64,000 nt of DNA. Source: Actinomycetospora sp. TBRC 11914 (lineage in GTDB: Bacteria; Actinomycetota; Actinomycetes; Mycobacteriales; Pseudonocardiaceae). The stretch covers positions 395,055-459,054 of the forward strand of contig NZ_JABBND010000002.1 of the NCBI RefSeq assembly GCF_012933465.1, given 5' to 3'. The position numbers were made by a program, and so were the translations under genes. The notes under the pieces were generated by a model. That model made no database searches, was not told where the DNA came from, and saw only the letters and a list, made by a program, of their open reading frames with translations. Positions 37,500 through 45,636 of this stretch are shown here, piece by piece; position 1 is the first letter of the stretch; each line of letters opens with the position of its first letter.

Positions 37500-38867
37500 A
37501 TGGCTGCTCCTGTGGTCGAACTCGACCCCGCGGCGCCGGTCCCGGACCGTGCGGCCGCGGCGGCCTACGTGGCCTCGATCTGCTTCAAGCACGGCCCGCC
37601 GCGCTACGTCGGCGCCGAGCTCGAGTGGCTCGTGCGCTCCGCGACCCGTCCCGCCGATCGTCTCGACCCCGCGGTCCTGCTCCGTGCCCTCGGCCCCCAC
37701 GCGCCGGGCACGCTCCGCTCCTCGGTCCCCCCGGGGCCCGGGGCCGCACCGCCGCCCCTGACCCCCGACACTCCGGTCCCGCTCCCCGCCGGGAGCACGG
37801 TGACCGTCGAGCCCGGGGGACAGGTGGAGATCGCCACCCCGCCGCTCGAGGGCCTCGCCGCCGTCGTCGACGCCGTCCGCATCGACAGCGACGCGATCCG
37901 GTCCCTGCTCGCGGAGGAGGACCTCGTCCTCCTCGACCGGGCCTCGGATCCGCTGCGCCCGCCCCGCCGGATCCTCCGCGTCCCGCGCTACGCCGCGATG
38001 GAGGCGGCCTTCGACCGCGTGGGTCCGCACGGCCGCACGATGATGTGCTCGACGACGGCCGTCCAGGTCTGCCTCGACGCCGGCGAGGGATCCGCGGTCA
38101 CCGACCGGTGGCAGGCCCTGCACGAGCTCGGGCCCACGCTGGTGGCGACCTTCGCGAACTCGCCCGCCGTGCACGGCCGACGCACCGGCTGGAAGTCCTC
38201 GCGCATGGCGAGCTGGCTCGCGCTCGACCCCGAGCGCACCCGCCCGCCCGCCGTCCTGGGCCCCGACCCGGCGGCCGAGTGGGCCGAGCGGGCCCTGGAC
38301 ACCAGCCTGCTCTGCGTCCGGCGCGACGGCACGTGGAGCGCGCCGCCCGCGGTGACGTTCGGCGACTGGATCGACGGCCACGGCGGGCTGGACATCCGGC
38401 CGACCCGCGAGGACCTCGACTACCACCTGACCACGCTGTTCCCGCCGGTCCGCCCGCACGGCCACGTCGAGGTCCGCTACCTCGACCAGCAGCCCGGCGA
38501 CGAGTGGGCGGTGCCGATCGCGGTGGTCACCGCGCTGCTCGAGGACCCGCCCACCCTCGACCGCGCTCGCGAGGCCGTCGCCCCCGCCACCGACCGGTGG
38601 GCCGCGGCGGCCCGCCACGGGCTGGAGGACGGTGTGCTGCGCCGGGCGGCCGGCCGGGTCGTCGAGCTCGCCCACCAGCGCCTGCTCACCACCGACCCCG
38701 CCCTCGCGGGCCTCGTCGCGGACGTCGCGGAGCGCCGGGTCCTGCGGGGGCTCTGCCCCGCGGACACCGGAGTCGGCGAGCCCGGCGAGGACGAGCTGCG
38801 CCCCGCCGAGGAGAACCCGTACCCCGACGACACCACGCCCGGAGAACCCGGAGGCGATCACGCATGA
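37500..38867 (+). CDS. egtA: Ergothioneine pathway glutamate-cysteine ligase EgtA
   Basis: 455 residues from the ATG at 37500 (GAGGAGAGGGG upstream). It joins glutamate and cysteine to gamma-glutamylcysteine, the thiol donor used by EgtB. GCS2-type features: YVGAELEWLVRS near the N-terminus, EPGGQVEIATPPLEG, MMCSTTAVQVCLDAG, FANSPAVHGRRTGWKSSRMASW, and VEVRYLDQQPGDEWAVPIA. The C-terminal tail is Pro/Glu-rich. The stop overlaps the egtB start (ATGA). Confidence 0.96.
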   Translation: MAAPVVELDPAAPVPDRAAAAAYVASICFKHGPPRYVGAELEWLVRSATRPADRLDPAVLLRALGPHAPGTLRSSVPPGPGAAPPPLTPDTPVPLPAGSTVTVEPGGQVEIATPPLEGLAAVVDAVRIDSDAIRSLLAEEDLVLLDRASDPLRPPRRILRVPRYAAMEAAFDRVGPHGRTMMCSTTAVQVCLDAGEGSAVTDRWQALHELGPTLVATFANSPAVHGRRTGWKSSRMASWLALDPERTRPPAVLGPDPAAEWAERALDTSLLCVRRDGTWSAPPAVTFGDWIDGHGGLDIRPTREDLDYHLTTLFPPVRPHGHVEVRYLDQQPGDEWAVPIAVVTALLEDPPTLDRAREAVAPATDRWAAAARHGLEDGVLRRAAGRVVELAHQRLLTTDPALAGLVADVAERRVLRGLCPADTGVGEPGEDELRPAEENPYPDDTTPGEPGGDHA

Positions 38868-40225
38868 CCAGCGACCTGTCCGCCCAGCCCGCCGCCCGCT
38901 ACCCGGACGCGCTGCGCCACCGCCTCGCCGAGGACCTGCGCACCGCGCGGCGCCGCACGCAGGCGCTCACCGACGCCGTCGACGACGCCGAGCTCACGCG
39001 GCAGCACTCCCCGCTGATGTCGCCGCTGCACTGGGACGTGGCGCACATCGCCAACATGGAGGACCTCTGGCTCGTGCGCCGGGCCACGCCGGGCGACGAG
39101 CCGACGCCGGGGGTGCGCGAGGACCTCGACCACCTCTACGACGCCTTCACCAACCCCCGCGCCGGCCGGCCGGCCCTCCCGCTGCTCGACCCGGTCGAGG
39201 CGCGGGCCTACGGGGCGACGGTGCGCGAGCGTGCCCTCGCGATCCTCGAGCAGGCGGGCCCCGACGGCCGCGCGCTGCTCGACGACGGGTTCGTCTACGG
39301 CATGATCGCCCAGCACGAGCAGCAGCACGTGGAGACGATGCTCGCCACCCACCAGCTGCGCGTCGGGCCGCGGGCCCTCCACGCGCCGCCGCCCCCGGCG
39401 TCGTCGCTGGCCCGCGAGCTGGTCGGCACCGAGGTGCTCCACCCCGCCGGCACCTTCGCGATGGGCACCGACGCCACCGGGCCCGACCGGTACGCGCTGG
39501 ACAACGAGCGCCCGGCCCACCGCGTCGAGGTCGCCGCCTTCCACCTCGACGCCGTGCCGGTCACCAACGCCGAGTACGCCCGCTTCCTCGACGACGGCGG
39601 GTACTCGCGGCGGGAGCTGTGGTCGGAGGCCGGTTCGCAGCACATCACCGACGAGGGCTGGACCGCGCCGATGACGTGGGAGCGTCTCGACGGCGCCTGG
39701 CACCGCACCTCGTTCGGGGAGCGGCAGCCGATCGCCGACGTCGCCGACCAGCCGGTCCTGCACGTGAGCTTCCACGAGGCCCTGGCCTACGCCACCTGGG
39801 CCGGCAAGCGGCTGCCCACCGAGGTGGAGTGGGAGTACGCGGCCCGGTACGACCCGGCGTCGGGGGAGACCCGCCGGTTCCCGTGGGGCGACGACGACCC
39901 GACCCCGGAGCGCGCCAACCTCGACCAGCGCCACCTCCAGCCGGCACCGGTGGGCGCCTACCCGGCCGGGGCGTCCCCGCTCGGGGTGCACCAGCTCGTC
40001 GGGGACGTCTGGGAGTGGTGCGACTCGGGCTTCGAGGGCTACCCGGGCTTCGCGCCGTTCCCGTACAAGGAGTACTCGGAGGTGTTCTTCGGCGGCGACT
40101 TCCGGATGCTGCGGGGCTCGTCGTTCGGGGTCGGCACGGTCAACGCCCGCACGACCTTCCGGAACTGGGACCTGCCGATCCGCCGGCAGATCTTCTCCGG
40201 CTTCCGCTGCGCACGGGACGCCTGA
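38864..40225 (+). CDS. egtB: Sulfoxide synthase EgtB
   Basis: 453 residues, ATG at 38864. This non-heme iron enzyme couples gamma-glutamylcysteine to hercynine with O2. The DinB-like N-domain provides the three-histidine iron site: one His in SPLHWDVAHIANMED, the other two in IAQHEQQHVETML. The C-terminal FGE-sulfatase domain includes FAMGTDATGPDRYALDNERP, LPTEVEWEYAARYD, GDVWEWCDS and RMLRGSSFG. All expected iron ligands are present. Confidence 0.97.
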   Translation: MTSDLSAQPAARYPDALRHRLAEDLRTARRRTQALTDAVDDAELTRQHSPLMSPLHWDVAHIANMEDLWLVRRATPGDEPTPGVREDLDHLYDAFTNPRAGRPALPLLDPVEARAYGATVRERALAILEQAGPDGRALLDDGFVYGMIAQHEQQHVETMLATHQLRVGPRALHAPPPPASSLARELVGTEVLHPAGTFAMGTDATGPDRYALDNERPAHRVEVAAFHLDAVPVTNAEYARFLDDGGYSRRELWSEAGSQHITDEGWTAPMTWERLDGAWHRTSFGERQPIADVADQPVLHVSFHEALAYATWAGKRLPTEVEWEYAARYDPASGETRRFPWGDDDPTPERANLDQRHLQPAPVGAYPAGASPLGVHQLVGDVWEWCDSGFEGYPGFAPFPYKEYSEVFFGGDFRMLRGSSFGVGTVNARTTFRNWDLPIRRQIFSGFRCARDA

Positions 40226-40230
40226 CCCCG

Positions 40231-40995
40231 ATGTGCCGCCACCTGGCCCACGTGGGCCCGCGGCCGGTGACCCTCGCCTCGCGGGTCACCGAGCCGCCGC
40301 ACTCCCTGCTCGTCCAGGCGTACGCGCCGGCCGACATGCGCGGCGGCGGGACCGTGAACGCCGACGGCTTCGGTGTCGGCTGGTACGCCGCCGACGGCTC
40401 GCCGCACTCCTACCGCGCACCCGTCCCGATGTGGACCGACGCCTCGTTCCTCGACCTCGCGACGACGGTGCAGAGCGCGGCGTTCGTGGCGGCGGTCCGC
40501 TCGGCCACCGTCGGGATGCCGGTGTCGGTGGGGGCGTGCGCGCCGTTCCGCGACCGCGATCGGGTCTTCAGCCACAACGGCGTCGTGCGGGGCTGGCCGG
40601 GGAGCCTGGCCGACCTCGCGGGCGAGCTCGACACCGAGACGTTGATGACCCTCGAGGCCCCGACCGACTCGGCGGTGCTGTGGGCGCTCGTCCGCCGCCA
40701 CCTCGACGCCGGCAAGGACCCGGTCGACGCCGTGCTCGACGTCGTCACCCGCGCCCTCGCCGCCGCGCCCGGCTCGCGGCTGAACCTCCTGCTCCTCACC
40801 GCCGACGCGGCCGGCGAGCCGACGCTGGTCGCGACGGCCGTCGACCACGCGCTGTCGTACCGCTCCGGCCCGGACGGCACGACGATCGCCTCCGAGCCGC
40901 TCGACGCCGACCCGGACTGGACGGCGGTGCCGGACCTGTCCGCCGTCGTCGTGCGCGGCGTGACCGCCACCCCCGAGGTCCTCCCGCTGACCTGA
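40231..40995 (+). CDS. egtC: Gamma-glutamyl hercynylcysteine sulfoxide hydrolase EgtC
   Basis: 254 residues, ATG at 40231, 5 nt after egtB. This Ntn-type class II glutamine amidotransferase fold starts MCRHLAHVG, so Cys2 becomes the N-terminal nucleophile after Met removal. NADGFGVGWYA, FSHNGVVRGW and SDSAVLWALVRR-type segments (here TDSAVLWALV) match the family. It removes glutamate from the EgtB product. Expression is coupled with egtA and egtB by tight spacing. Confidence 0.96.
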   Translation: MCRHLAHVGPRPVTLASRVTEPPHSLLVQAYAPADMRGGGTVNADGFGVGWYAADGSPHSYRAPVPMWTDASFLDLATTVQSAAFVAAVRSATVGMPVSVGACAPFRDRDRVFSHNGVVRGWPGSLADLAGELDTETLMTLEAPTDSAVLWALVRRHLDAGKDPVDAVLDVVTRALAAAPGSRLNLLLLTADAAGEPTLVATAVDHALSYRSGPDGTTIASEPLDADPDWTAVPDLSAVVVRGVTATPEVLPLT

Positions 40996-41100
40996 CCCGC
41001 GCGGCCGCCGTGCCGCCCTCCGACGACGTTCCCGACGCCGTGAACCAGGCCTGCCCCTGCCCCGGGGGATGCCGCAACCGATCGGACGTGACCCCCCGCC

Positions 41101-42084
41101 GTGAACACCCCTGGCACCCTGCCGGAGCTCGACGTGCACCTCACCGAGGCGGACGCCGACGCCGCGCTGCGCGAGGACGCGCGCCGCGGCCTGACCTCGA
41201 CCCCGAAGGTGCTGCGCCCGCAGTGGCTCTACGACGCCCGCGGCTCGGAGCTCTTCGAGGAGATCACCGCCCAGCCGGAGTACTACCCGTTCGCCGCCGA
41301 GCGCGAGGCGCTCACGATCGGTGCCGACGAGATCGCGCGCCTGTCCGGGGCCGACACGTTCGTCGAGCTGGGGTCGGGGTCGTCGACCAAGTCGACGCTG
41401 CTGCTCGACGCCCTGTCGCGCACCGGGACGCTGCGCCACTACGTGCCGGTCGACGTGTCCGCCGCCGCCCTCGAGGAGGCGGTGCCCGGCCTCGTCGCGA
41501 ACTACCCCGACCTCGCCGTGCACGGCGTGGTCGGCGACTTCATCGCCGACCTGCGCAGCGTCCCGAAGGTCGGCCGGCGGCTCGTCGTGCTGCTCGGCGG
41601 GACCGTCGGCAACTTCGAGCCCGACGACCGCCGACGCTTCCTCGCCGCGCTCGCCGACACCCTCGACGAGGGCGAGCACTTCCTCGTCGGGACCGACCTG
41701 GTCAAGGACGAGGAGACGCTCGTCGCGGCCTACGACGACGCCGCCGGGGTCACGGCGACCTTCGAGCTCAACGCGCTGACCGTCCTCAACCGCGTGCTCG
41801 GGGCGGACTTCGACGTCGACGGCTTCTCCTACGTCGCGGCGTGGGTGCCGCAGGCGAGCCGGATCGAGATGCGGCTGCGGGCCCGCCGGGACATGACCGT
41901 GTCGGTCCCGGCGCTCGACCTGATCGTCGAGTTCGCCGAGGGCGAGGAGATGCGCACCGAGATCTCGACGAAGTTCACGCGCGAGGGGATCGCCGGCGAG
42001 CTCGACGCGGCCGGGTTCGACGTCGCGCACTGGCTCACCGACCCGGCCGGCCGCTTCGGGCTGACGCTGGCGCGGCGCCGCTGA
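41101..42084 (+). CDS. egtD: L-histidine N-alpha-methyltransferase EgtD
   Basis: 327 residues from a GTG at 41101. It trimethylates histidine to hercynine with SAM, the first ergothioneine step. It carries the DUF2260 pattern LRPQWLYDARGSELFEEIT, QPEYYPFAAERE, the SAM loop VELGSGSSTKSTLLLDAL and GGTVGNFEPDDRRRFL. The 105-nt gap from egtC is unusually long for this operon. The stop is 1 nt before the next methyltransferase. Confidence 0.97.
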   Translation: MNTPGTLPELDVHLTEADADAALREDARRGLTSTPKVLRPQWLYDARGSELFEEITAQPEYYPFAAEREALTIGADEIARLSGADTFVELGSGSSTKSTLLLDALSRTGTLRHYVPVDVSAAALEEAVPGLVANYPDLAVHGVVGDFIADLRSVPKVGRRLVVLLGGTVGNFEPDDRRRFLAALADTLDEGEHFLVGTDLVKDEETLVAAYDDAAGVTATFELNALTVLNRVLGADFDVDGFSYVAAWVPQASRIEMRLRARRDMTVSVPALDLIVEFAEGEEMRTEISTKFTREGIAGELDAAGFDVAHWLTDPAGRFGLTLARRR

Positions 42085-42085
42085 C

Positions 42086-42619
42086 ATGGCCGACGCGGAC
42101 CGGGAGCGCTGGGACCGGCGGTTCGCGACCGTCGGACCCGGCACGCCCGGTCCGCCGTCGGCGCTGGTCGGGCGCGAGGACCTGGTCCCGACGACCGGTG
42201 CCGCGCTCGACCTCGCCTGCGGGCGCGGCACCGTCGCGGTGTGGTTCGCCGGGCGGGGCCTGACGACGACGGCGGTGGACGTCTCGCCGGAGGCGCTGCG
42301 GCTCACGGCCGCGCTCGCGGAGGCGCGCGGCGTGGCGGTGACGACGGTCCGGGCGGACCTCGACGACGGCCTGTCGGTGACGGGACCGTTCGACGTCGTC
42401 GTCTGCCAACGGTTCCGCGATCCCCGGCTGTACGCGGGGTTGATCGAGCTGCTCGTGCCCGGCGGGCTCCTCGTCGTCTCGGTGCTCTCGACGGCCGGGG
42501 ACGAGGGAGGGTCCTATCGCGCCGGGCCGGGCGAGCTCCGGTCGGCGTTCGGGCACCTCGACGTGCTCGTCGACGAGGAGGGGAACGGCGAGGCCCACCT
42601 GGTCGCCCGCGTGCCGTGA
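42086..42619 (+). CDS. Class I SAM-dependent methyltransferase, unknown substrate
   Basis: 177 residues, ATG at 42086, one base after egtD. Short Rossmann methyltransferase: motif I is AALDLACGRGTVAVWFAGRG, acidic motif II TAVDVSPEA, and motif IV region PFDVVVCQRFRDP. It looks like a small-molecule or tellurite-resistance-like methyltransferase. It takes the position where mycobacterial clusters have egtE, but it has no PLP-lyase features and cannot replace that C-S lyase. A role linked to ergothioneine is only suggested by spacing. Confidence 0.85.
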   Translation: MADADRERWDRRFATVGPGTPGPPSALVGREDLVPTTGAALDLACGRGTVAVWFAGRGLTTTAVDVSPEALRLTAALAEARGVAVTTVRADLDDGLSVTGPFDVVVCQRFRDPRLYAGLIELLVPGGLLVVSVLSTAGDEGGSYRAGPGELRSAFGHLDVLVDEEGNGEAHLVARVP

Positions 42620-42638
42620 GGGCCGGGACTCCAGCGTC

Positions 42639-42685
42639 GTGACACATTCCTATGCCTCGTGTCAGCTATCGTGGACCTGTGTCAC
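42639..42685 (+). promoter_or_regulatory. Promoter/operator of the vapBC pair
   Basis: GTGACACA (42639-42646) and TGTGTCAC (42678-42685) are perfect inverted arms 31 bp apart. Between them TATCGT (42667-42672) is a plausible -10. A start site 6-7 bases later would fall on the GTG at 42679, making a leaderless mRNA. AbrB-type antitoxins usually bind such repeats to autoregulate. Confidence 0.5.
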
Positions 42686-42942
42686 ACGACTCGGGGAGCG
42701 AGACGACCGTGACCCCGCAGGGTCGCGTGACCATCCCGGCGCAGCTGCGGCGCGAGGCCGGCATCGAGGTCGGCGACACCGTGGTCGTGCACGTCGAGGA
42801 CGGCCGGGTGGTCGTCGAGACCCGCGCCCAGCTCGCGGCGCGGACCCGGCGGGACGTCGCCCGCGCCGCGGGCGGCGGGTCGGCCGTCGACGAGCTCCTC
42901 GCCGAGCGTCGGGCCGAGGCGGCGCGCGAGCAGGAGGGATGA
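42679..42942 (+). CDS. VapB-type antitoxin (AbrB/MazE swapped-hairpin fold)
   Basis: 87 residues from a GTG at 42679; an ATG at 42652 would add nine residues. The AbrB domain TVTPQGRVTIPAQLRREAGIEVGD fills the N-terminal half. The C-terminal half (RTRRDVARAAGGGSAVDELLAERRAEAARE) is a charged helix that should wrap the toxin. No Shine-Dalgarno precedes either start, which fits leaderless translation from 42679. The stop overlaps the toxin start (ATGA), the normal coupling of such pairs. Confidence 0.87.
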   Translation: MSHDSGSETTVTPQGRVTIPAQLRREAGIEVGDTVVVHVEDGRVVVETRAQLAARTRRDVARAAGGGSAVDELLAERRAEAAREQEG

Positions 42943-43331
42943 CGGGTCCGGAGGTCGTCGTCCTCGACGCCTCGGCCCTGCTCGCGTGGCTCTTCGAGGA
43001 GCGGGGCGCCGACGTCGTCGAATCGCTGCTGCCCGCGGCGGTCCTCTCGACGGTGAACCTCGCCGAGGTCCGGCAGAAGCTCGATCACCGCGGCGTGGAC
43101 GCCGACCGCACGGTGCGTCGGCTCCGCCTCCTCGGCCTGCGCACCGCACCGTTCTCCGACGACGATGCGGCGCGGGCGGCGGGACTGTGGCAGGCAGGTC
43201 GTCGGATCGGCCTCTCGCTCGCGGATCGGTGCTGCCTCGCCGTGGCCGGCCGCCTCGGTGTGCCGGCCGTGACCGCCGACCGGTCGTGGGGCGGGATCGA
43301 CCTGCCGGTGGAGGTCCGGGTGCTCCGCTGA
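42939..43331 (+). CDS. VapC-type PIN-domain toxin
   Basis: 130 residues, ATG at 42939 with AGGAGG just upstream. PIN-domain RNase with all four acidic residues visible: Asp10 in VVLDASALLAW, Glu43 in NLAEVRQKL, Asp96 in SLADRCCLA and Asp114 in TADRSW. VapC toxins cut tRNA or rRNA to stop growth; the partner VapB neutralises it. An intact active site suggests a functional toxin. Confidence 0.93.
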   Translation: MTGPEVVVLDASALLAWLFEERGADVVESLLPAAVLSTVNLAEVRQKLDHRGVDADRTVRRLRLLGLRTAPFSDDDAARAAGLWQAGRRIGLSLADRCCLAVAGRLGVPAVTADRSWGGIDLPVEVRVLR

Positions 43332-43435
43332 GCGTCCGACCATGACCACCCCGACGTCGTGGTCGTCCCGCGTCGCGCCCGCGGCCGTGACGTCCCGGTG
43401 ACCACGACGGCGCCGGTCCCCGCCGCACCCCACCC

Positions 43436-43488
43436 TTGACAGTCTCGGCACTTCCGTCGAACAATCCACGCATCCGTCAAATGCGTGG
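43436..43488 (+). promoter_or_regulatory. Promoter and operator-like dyad of the hyuA operon
   Basis: TTGACA (43436-43441) is a perfect -35. AACAAT (43460-43465) is a good -10 after 18 bp. Directly downstream CCACGCAT (43466-43473) and ATGCGTGG (43481-43488) form a perfect 8-7-8 inverted repeat across the expected transcription start. A repressor bound there would block initiation. The TetR encoded at 51981 is one candidate, but its own downstream dyad has a different sequence. Confidence 0.7.
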
Positions 43489-43524
43489 CCCGGGTCACGC
43501 TCTGCCTCAGCGAGGAGTGTGGTC

Positions 43525-45633
43525 ATGGCCTACGTGATCGGCGTCGACGTGGGCGGGACGTTCACCGACGCGGTGCTCGATGACGACTCCGGGTCCGTCA
43601 TCGCCGCGAAGGCCCCGTCGACCCCGCCGGACTACTCGCAGGGTGTGCTCGACGTGCTCGAGCAGCTCGCCGAGCAGCTCGGCCGCACCGTCGAGGAGAT
43701 GCTCGCGGAGACCCACCACGTCGCCCACGGGACCACCTCGAGCCTGAACGCGCTGGTCATGCGCCGGGTGCCCGACGTCGGGTTCCTCACCACCAAGGGC
43801 CACCGCGACTCGATCTTCATCATGAACGTCGAGGGCCGCTACCTCGGCCGGAGCCCGCACGAGCTCCAGCACGTCCTCGCCCAGGACAAGGACCACCACC
43901 TGCTGCCCAAGCGGCACGCGCTCGAGGTCACCGAGCGCGTCGACCGCGACGGCAACGTGATCGTCGCGCTCGACGAGGACGGGGTCCGCCGCCAGGTCGA
44001 GACCCTGCGGGCCGACGGCATCCGGGCCATCGCGGTCTCCCTGCTCTGGGCCTTCCGCAACCCCGTCCACGAGCGACGGATCCGCGAGATCGTCCACGAG
44101 ATCGACCCCGACATCTACGTCGCGCTCTCCAGCGAGGTCAGCCCCCGCATCCGCGAGTTCGCCCGCAACTCGACGACGATCATGAGCACCCAGGTCGGCC
44201 CCGGCCTGCGGGACTACCTGACCAACCTCGAGTCGGGCCTCAAGGCGCGGGGACTGGCCGGCCCGTTGCTCGTCATGCAGTCCAACGGGGGAGCGGTCGC
44301 CGCCTCCGAGGCCCCGCAGCAGGCCATCTCCACCGTCGGGTCGGTCCTGACCGGCGGCGTCGTCGGCTCGGGCCAGCTGGGCCGCCGGCTCGGTCACCGC
44401 AACATCATCTCCACCGACGTCGGCGGCACCACGTTCCTCGTCGGGCTCATCGTCGACGGCGAGCCCGAGCGCGACACCACGACCGTCATCAACCACCACC
44501 CGATCAACGTCCCGACCCTGCGCGTCCACGCGATCGGCTCCGGCGGCGGGGCGATCGCGTGGGTCGACGCCGGCGGCAACCTGCGCATCGGGCCGCACAG
44601 CGCGCAGGCCGACCCCGGCCCCGCCTGTTACGACCAGGGCGGGACCGAGCCCACCAACACCGACGCCAACCTGGTCCTCGGCATCCTCCCGACGACGGGT
44701 CTGCTCGGCGGTCGCAAGGTGCTCGACCTGGAGAAGGCCCGCGAGGCCATCCGCACCAGGATCGCCGAGCCGCTGGGTCTGTCCGTCGAGGACGCCGCGG
44801 CCGCCGTCCACGCCGCCCAGAACGCGCAGACCGGGGACCTGCTGCGCAAGAGCGTCGTCGAGGCCGGCCACGACCCCCGCGACTTCGTCCTCTACGCCTT
44901 CGGCGGCTCCGGCCCGGCGTTCTGCGCGAAGTACGCGACGCACCTCGGGGTCTCCGAGGTCGTCGTCCCGCTCGGGCCGGTCGCCTCCGCGTTCTCCGCC
45001 TACGGCCTCGCGGCGTCCGACATCGCCCTCGCCCAGGAGCTCTCGGACCCCGCCCAGCTCCCGGTCGACCCGGTGCGCGCGGAGAAGAACTTCGCGCAGC
45101 TCGAGGACCAGGTCCGCCAGGGCCTCGACCGGCAGGGCCTGAAGTTCGACCGCGTCGAGATCGTCCGCGAGGTCGACATGCGCTACGCCATGCAGCTCGC
45201 CGAGGTCACCGTCGCGGTCGGCGACGGCCCGCTCGACGCGAGCGCGATGCAGGCCGCCGCGGACCGGTTCGAGGCCAGGTACGCCGAGCTCTTCGGCCAG
45301 GGCTCCGGGTTCAGCGCCGCCGGCATCCAGGCGATCACCTACCGCGTGCGCGGCCGGGGCGTCCTTCCGTTCAGCCCCGAGCTGCCGCCGCTCGAGCGGG
45401 CCACCGGCGACCCGGAGCCCCACGGCCGACGCCCCGTCCACCTCGAGATCGGCCAGGGCTTCGTCGACACCCCGATCTACGACTACGCGGCCCTGCGCGC
45501 GGGCCACGTGATCACCGGGCCGGCGGTCATCGAGGTCCCGACGACGACGGTGGTCGTCCCGGAGGGACGCACCGGCACCGTCGACGAGCTCGGCAACCTC
45601 CACATCACCCACGATGAGAAGCACGGAGCCTGA
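43525..45633 (+). CDS. Hydantoinase A/oxoprolinase-family subunit (ketone-carboxylase beta-like)
   Basis: 702 residues from the ATG at 43525 (GAGGAG upstream; a GTG at 43519 is possible). Actin-like ATPase fold: IGVDVGGTFTDAVLDD near residue 5, THHVAHGTTSSLNAL, and a second phosphate motif STDVGGTTFLVGLIVDG. GSGGGAIAWVD and FGGSGPAFCAKYA follow. The family includes N-methylhydantoinase A, 5-oxoprolinase and the ATP-using subunits of acetone and acetophenone carboxylases. Length and partner (HyuB plus gamma-like domain) favour the carboxylase branch. It activates a carbonyl/enol by phosphorylation. Confidence 0.88.
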   Translation: MAYVIGVDVGGTFTDAVLDDDSGSVIAAKAPSTPPDYSQGVLDVLEQLAEQLGRTVEEMLAETHHVAHGTTSSLNALVMRRVPDVGFLTTKGHRDSIFIMNVEGRYLGRSPHELQHVLAQDKDHHLLPKRHALEVTERVDRDGNVIVALDEDGVRRQVETLRADGIRAIAVSLLWAFRNPVHERRIREIVHEIDPDIYVALSSEVSPRIREFARNSTTIMSTQVGPGLRDYLTNLESGLKARGLAGPLLVMQSNGGAVAASEAPQQAISTVGSVLTGGVVGSGQLGRRLGHRNIISTDVGGTTFLVGLIVDGEPERDTTTVINHHPINVPTLRVHAIGSGGGAIAWVDAGGNLRIGPHSAQADPGPACYDQGGTEPTNTDANLVLGILPTTGLLGGRKVLDLEKAREAIRTRIAEPLGLSVEDAAAAVHAAQNAQTGDLLRKSVVEAGHDPRDFVLYAFGGSGPAFCAKYATHLGVSEVVVPLGPVASAFSAYGLAASDIALAQELSDPAQLPVDPVRAEKNFAQLEDQVRQGLDRQGLKFDRVEIVREVDMRYAMQLAEVTVAVGDGPLDASAMQAAADRFEARYAELFGQGSGFSAAGIQAITYRVRGRGVLPFSPELPPLERATGDPEPHGRRPVHLEIGQGFVDTPIYDYAALRAGHVITGPAVIEVPTTTVVVPEGRTGTVDELGNLHITHDEKHGA

Positions 45634-45636
45634 GAC

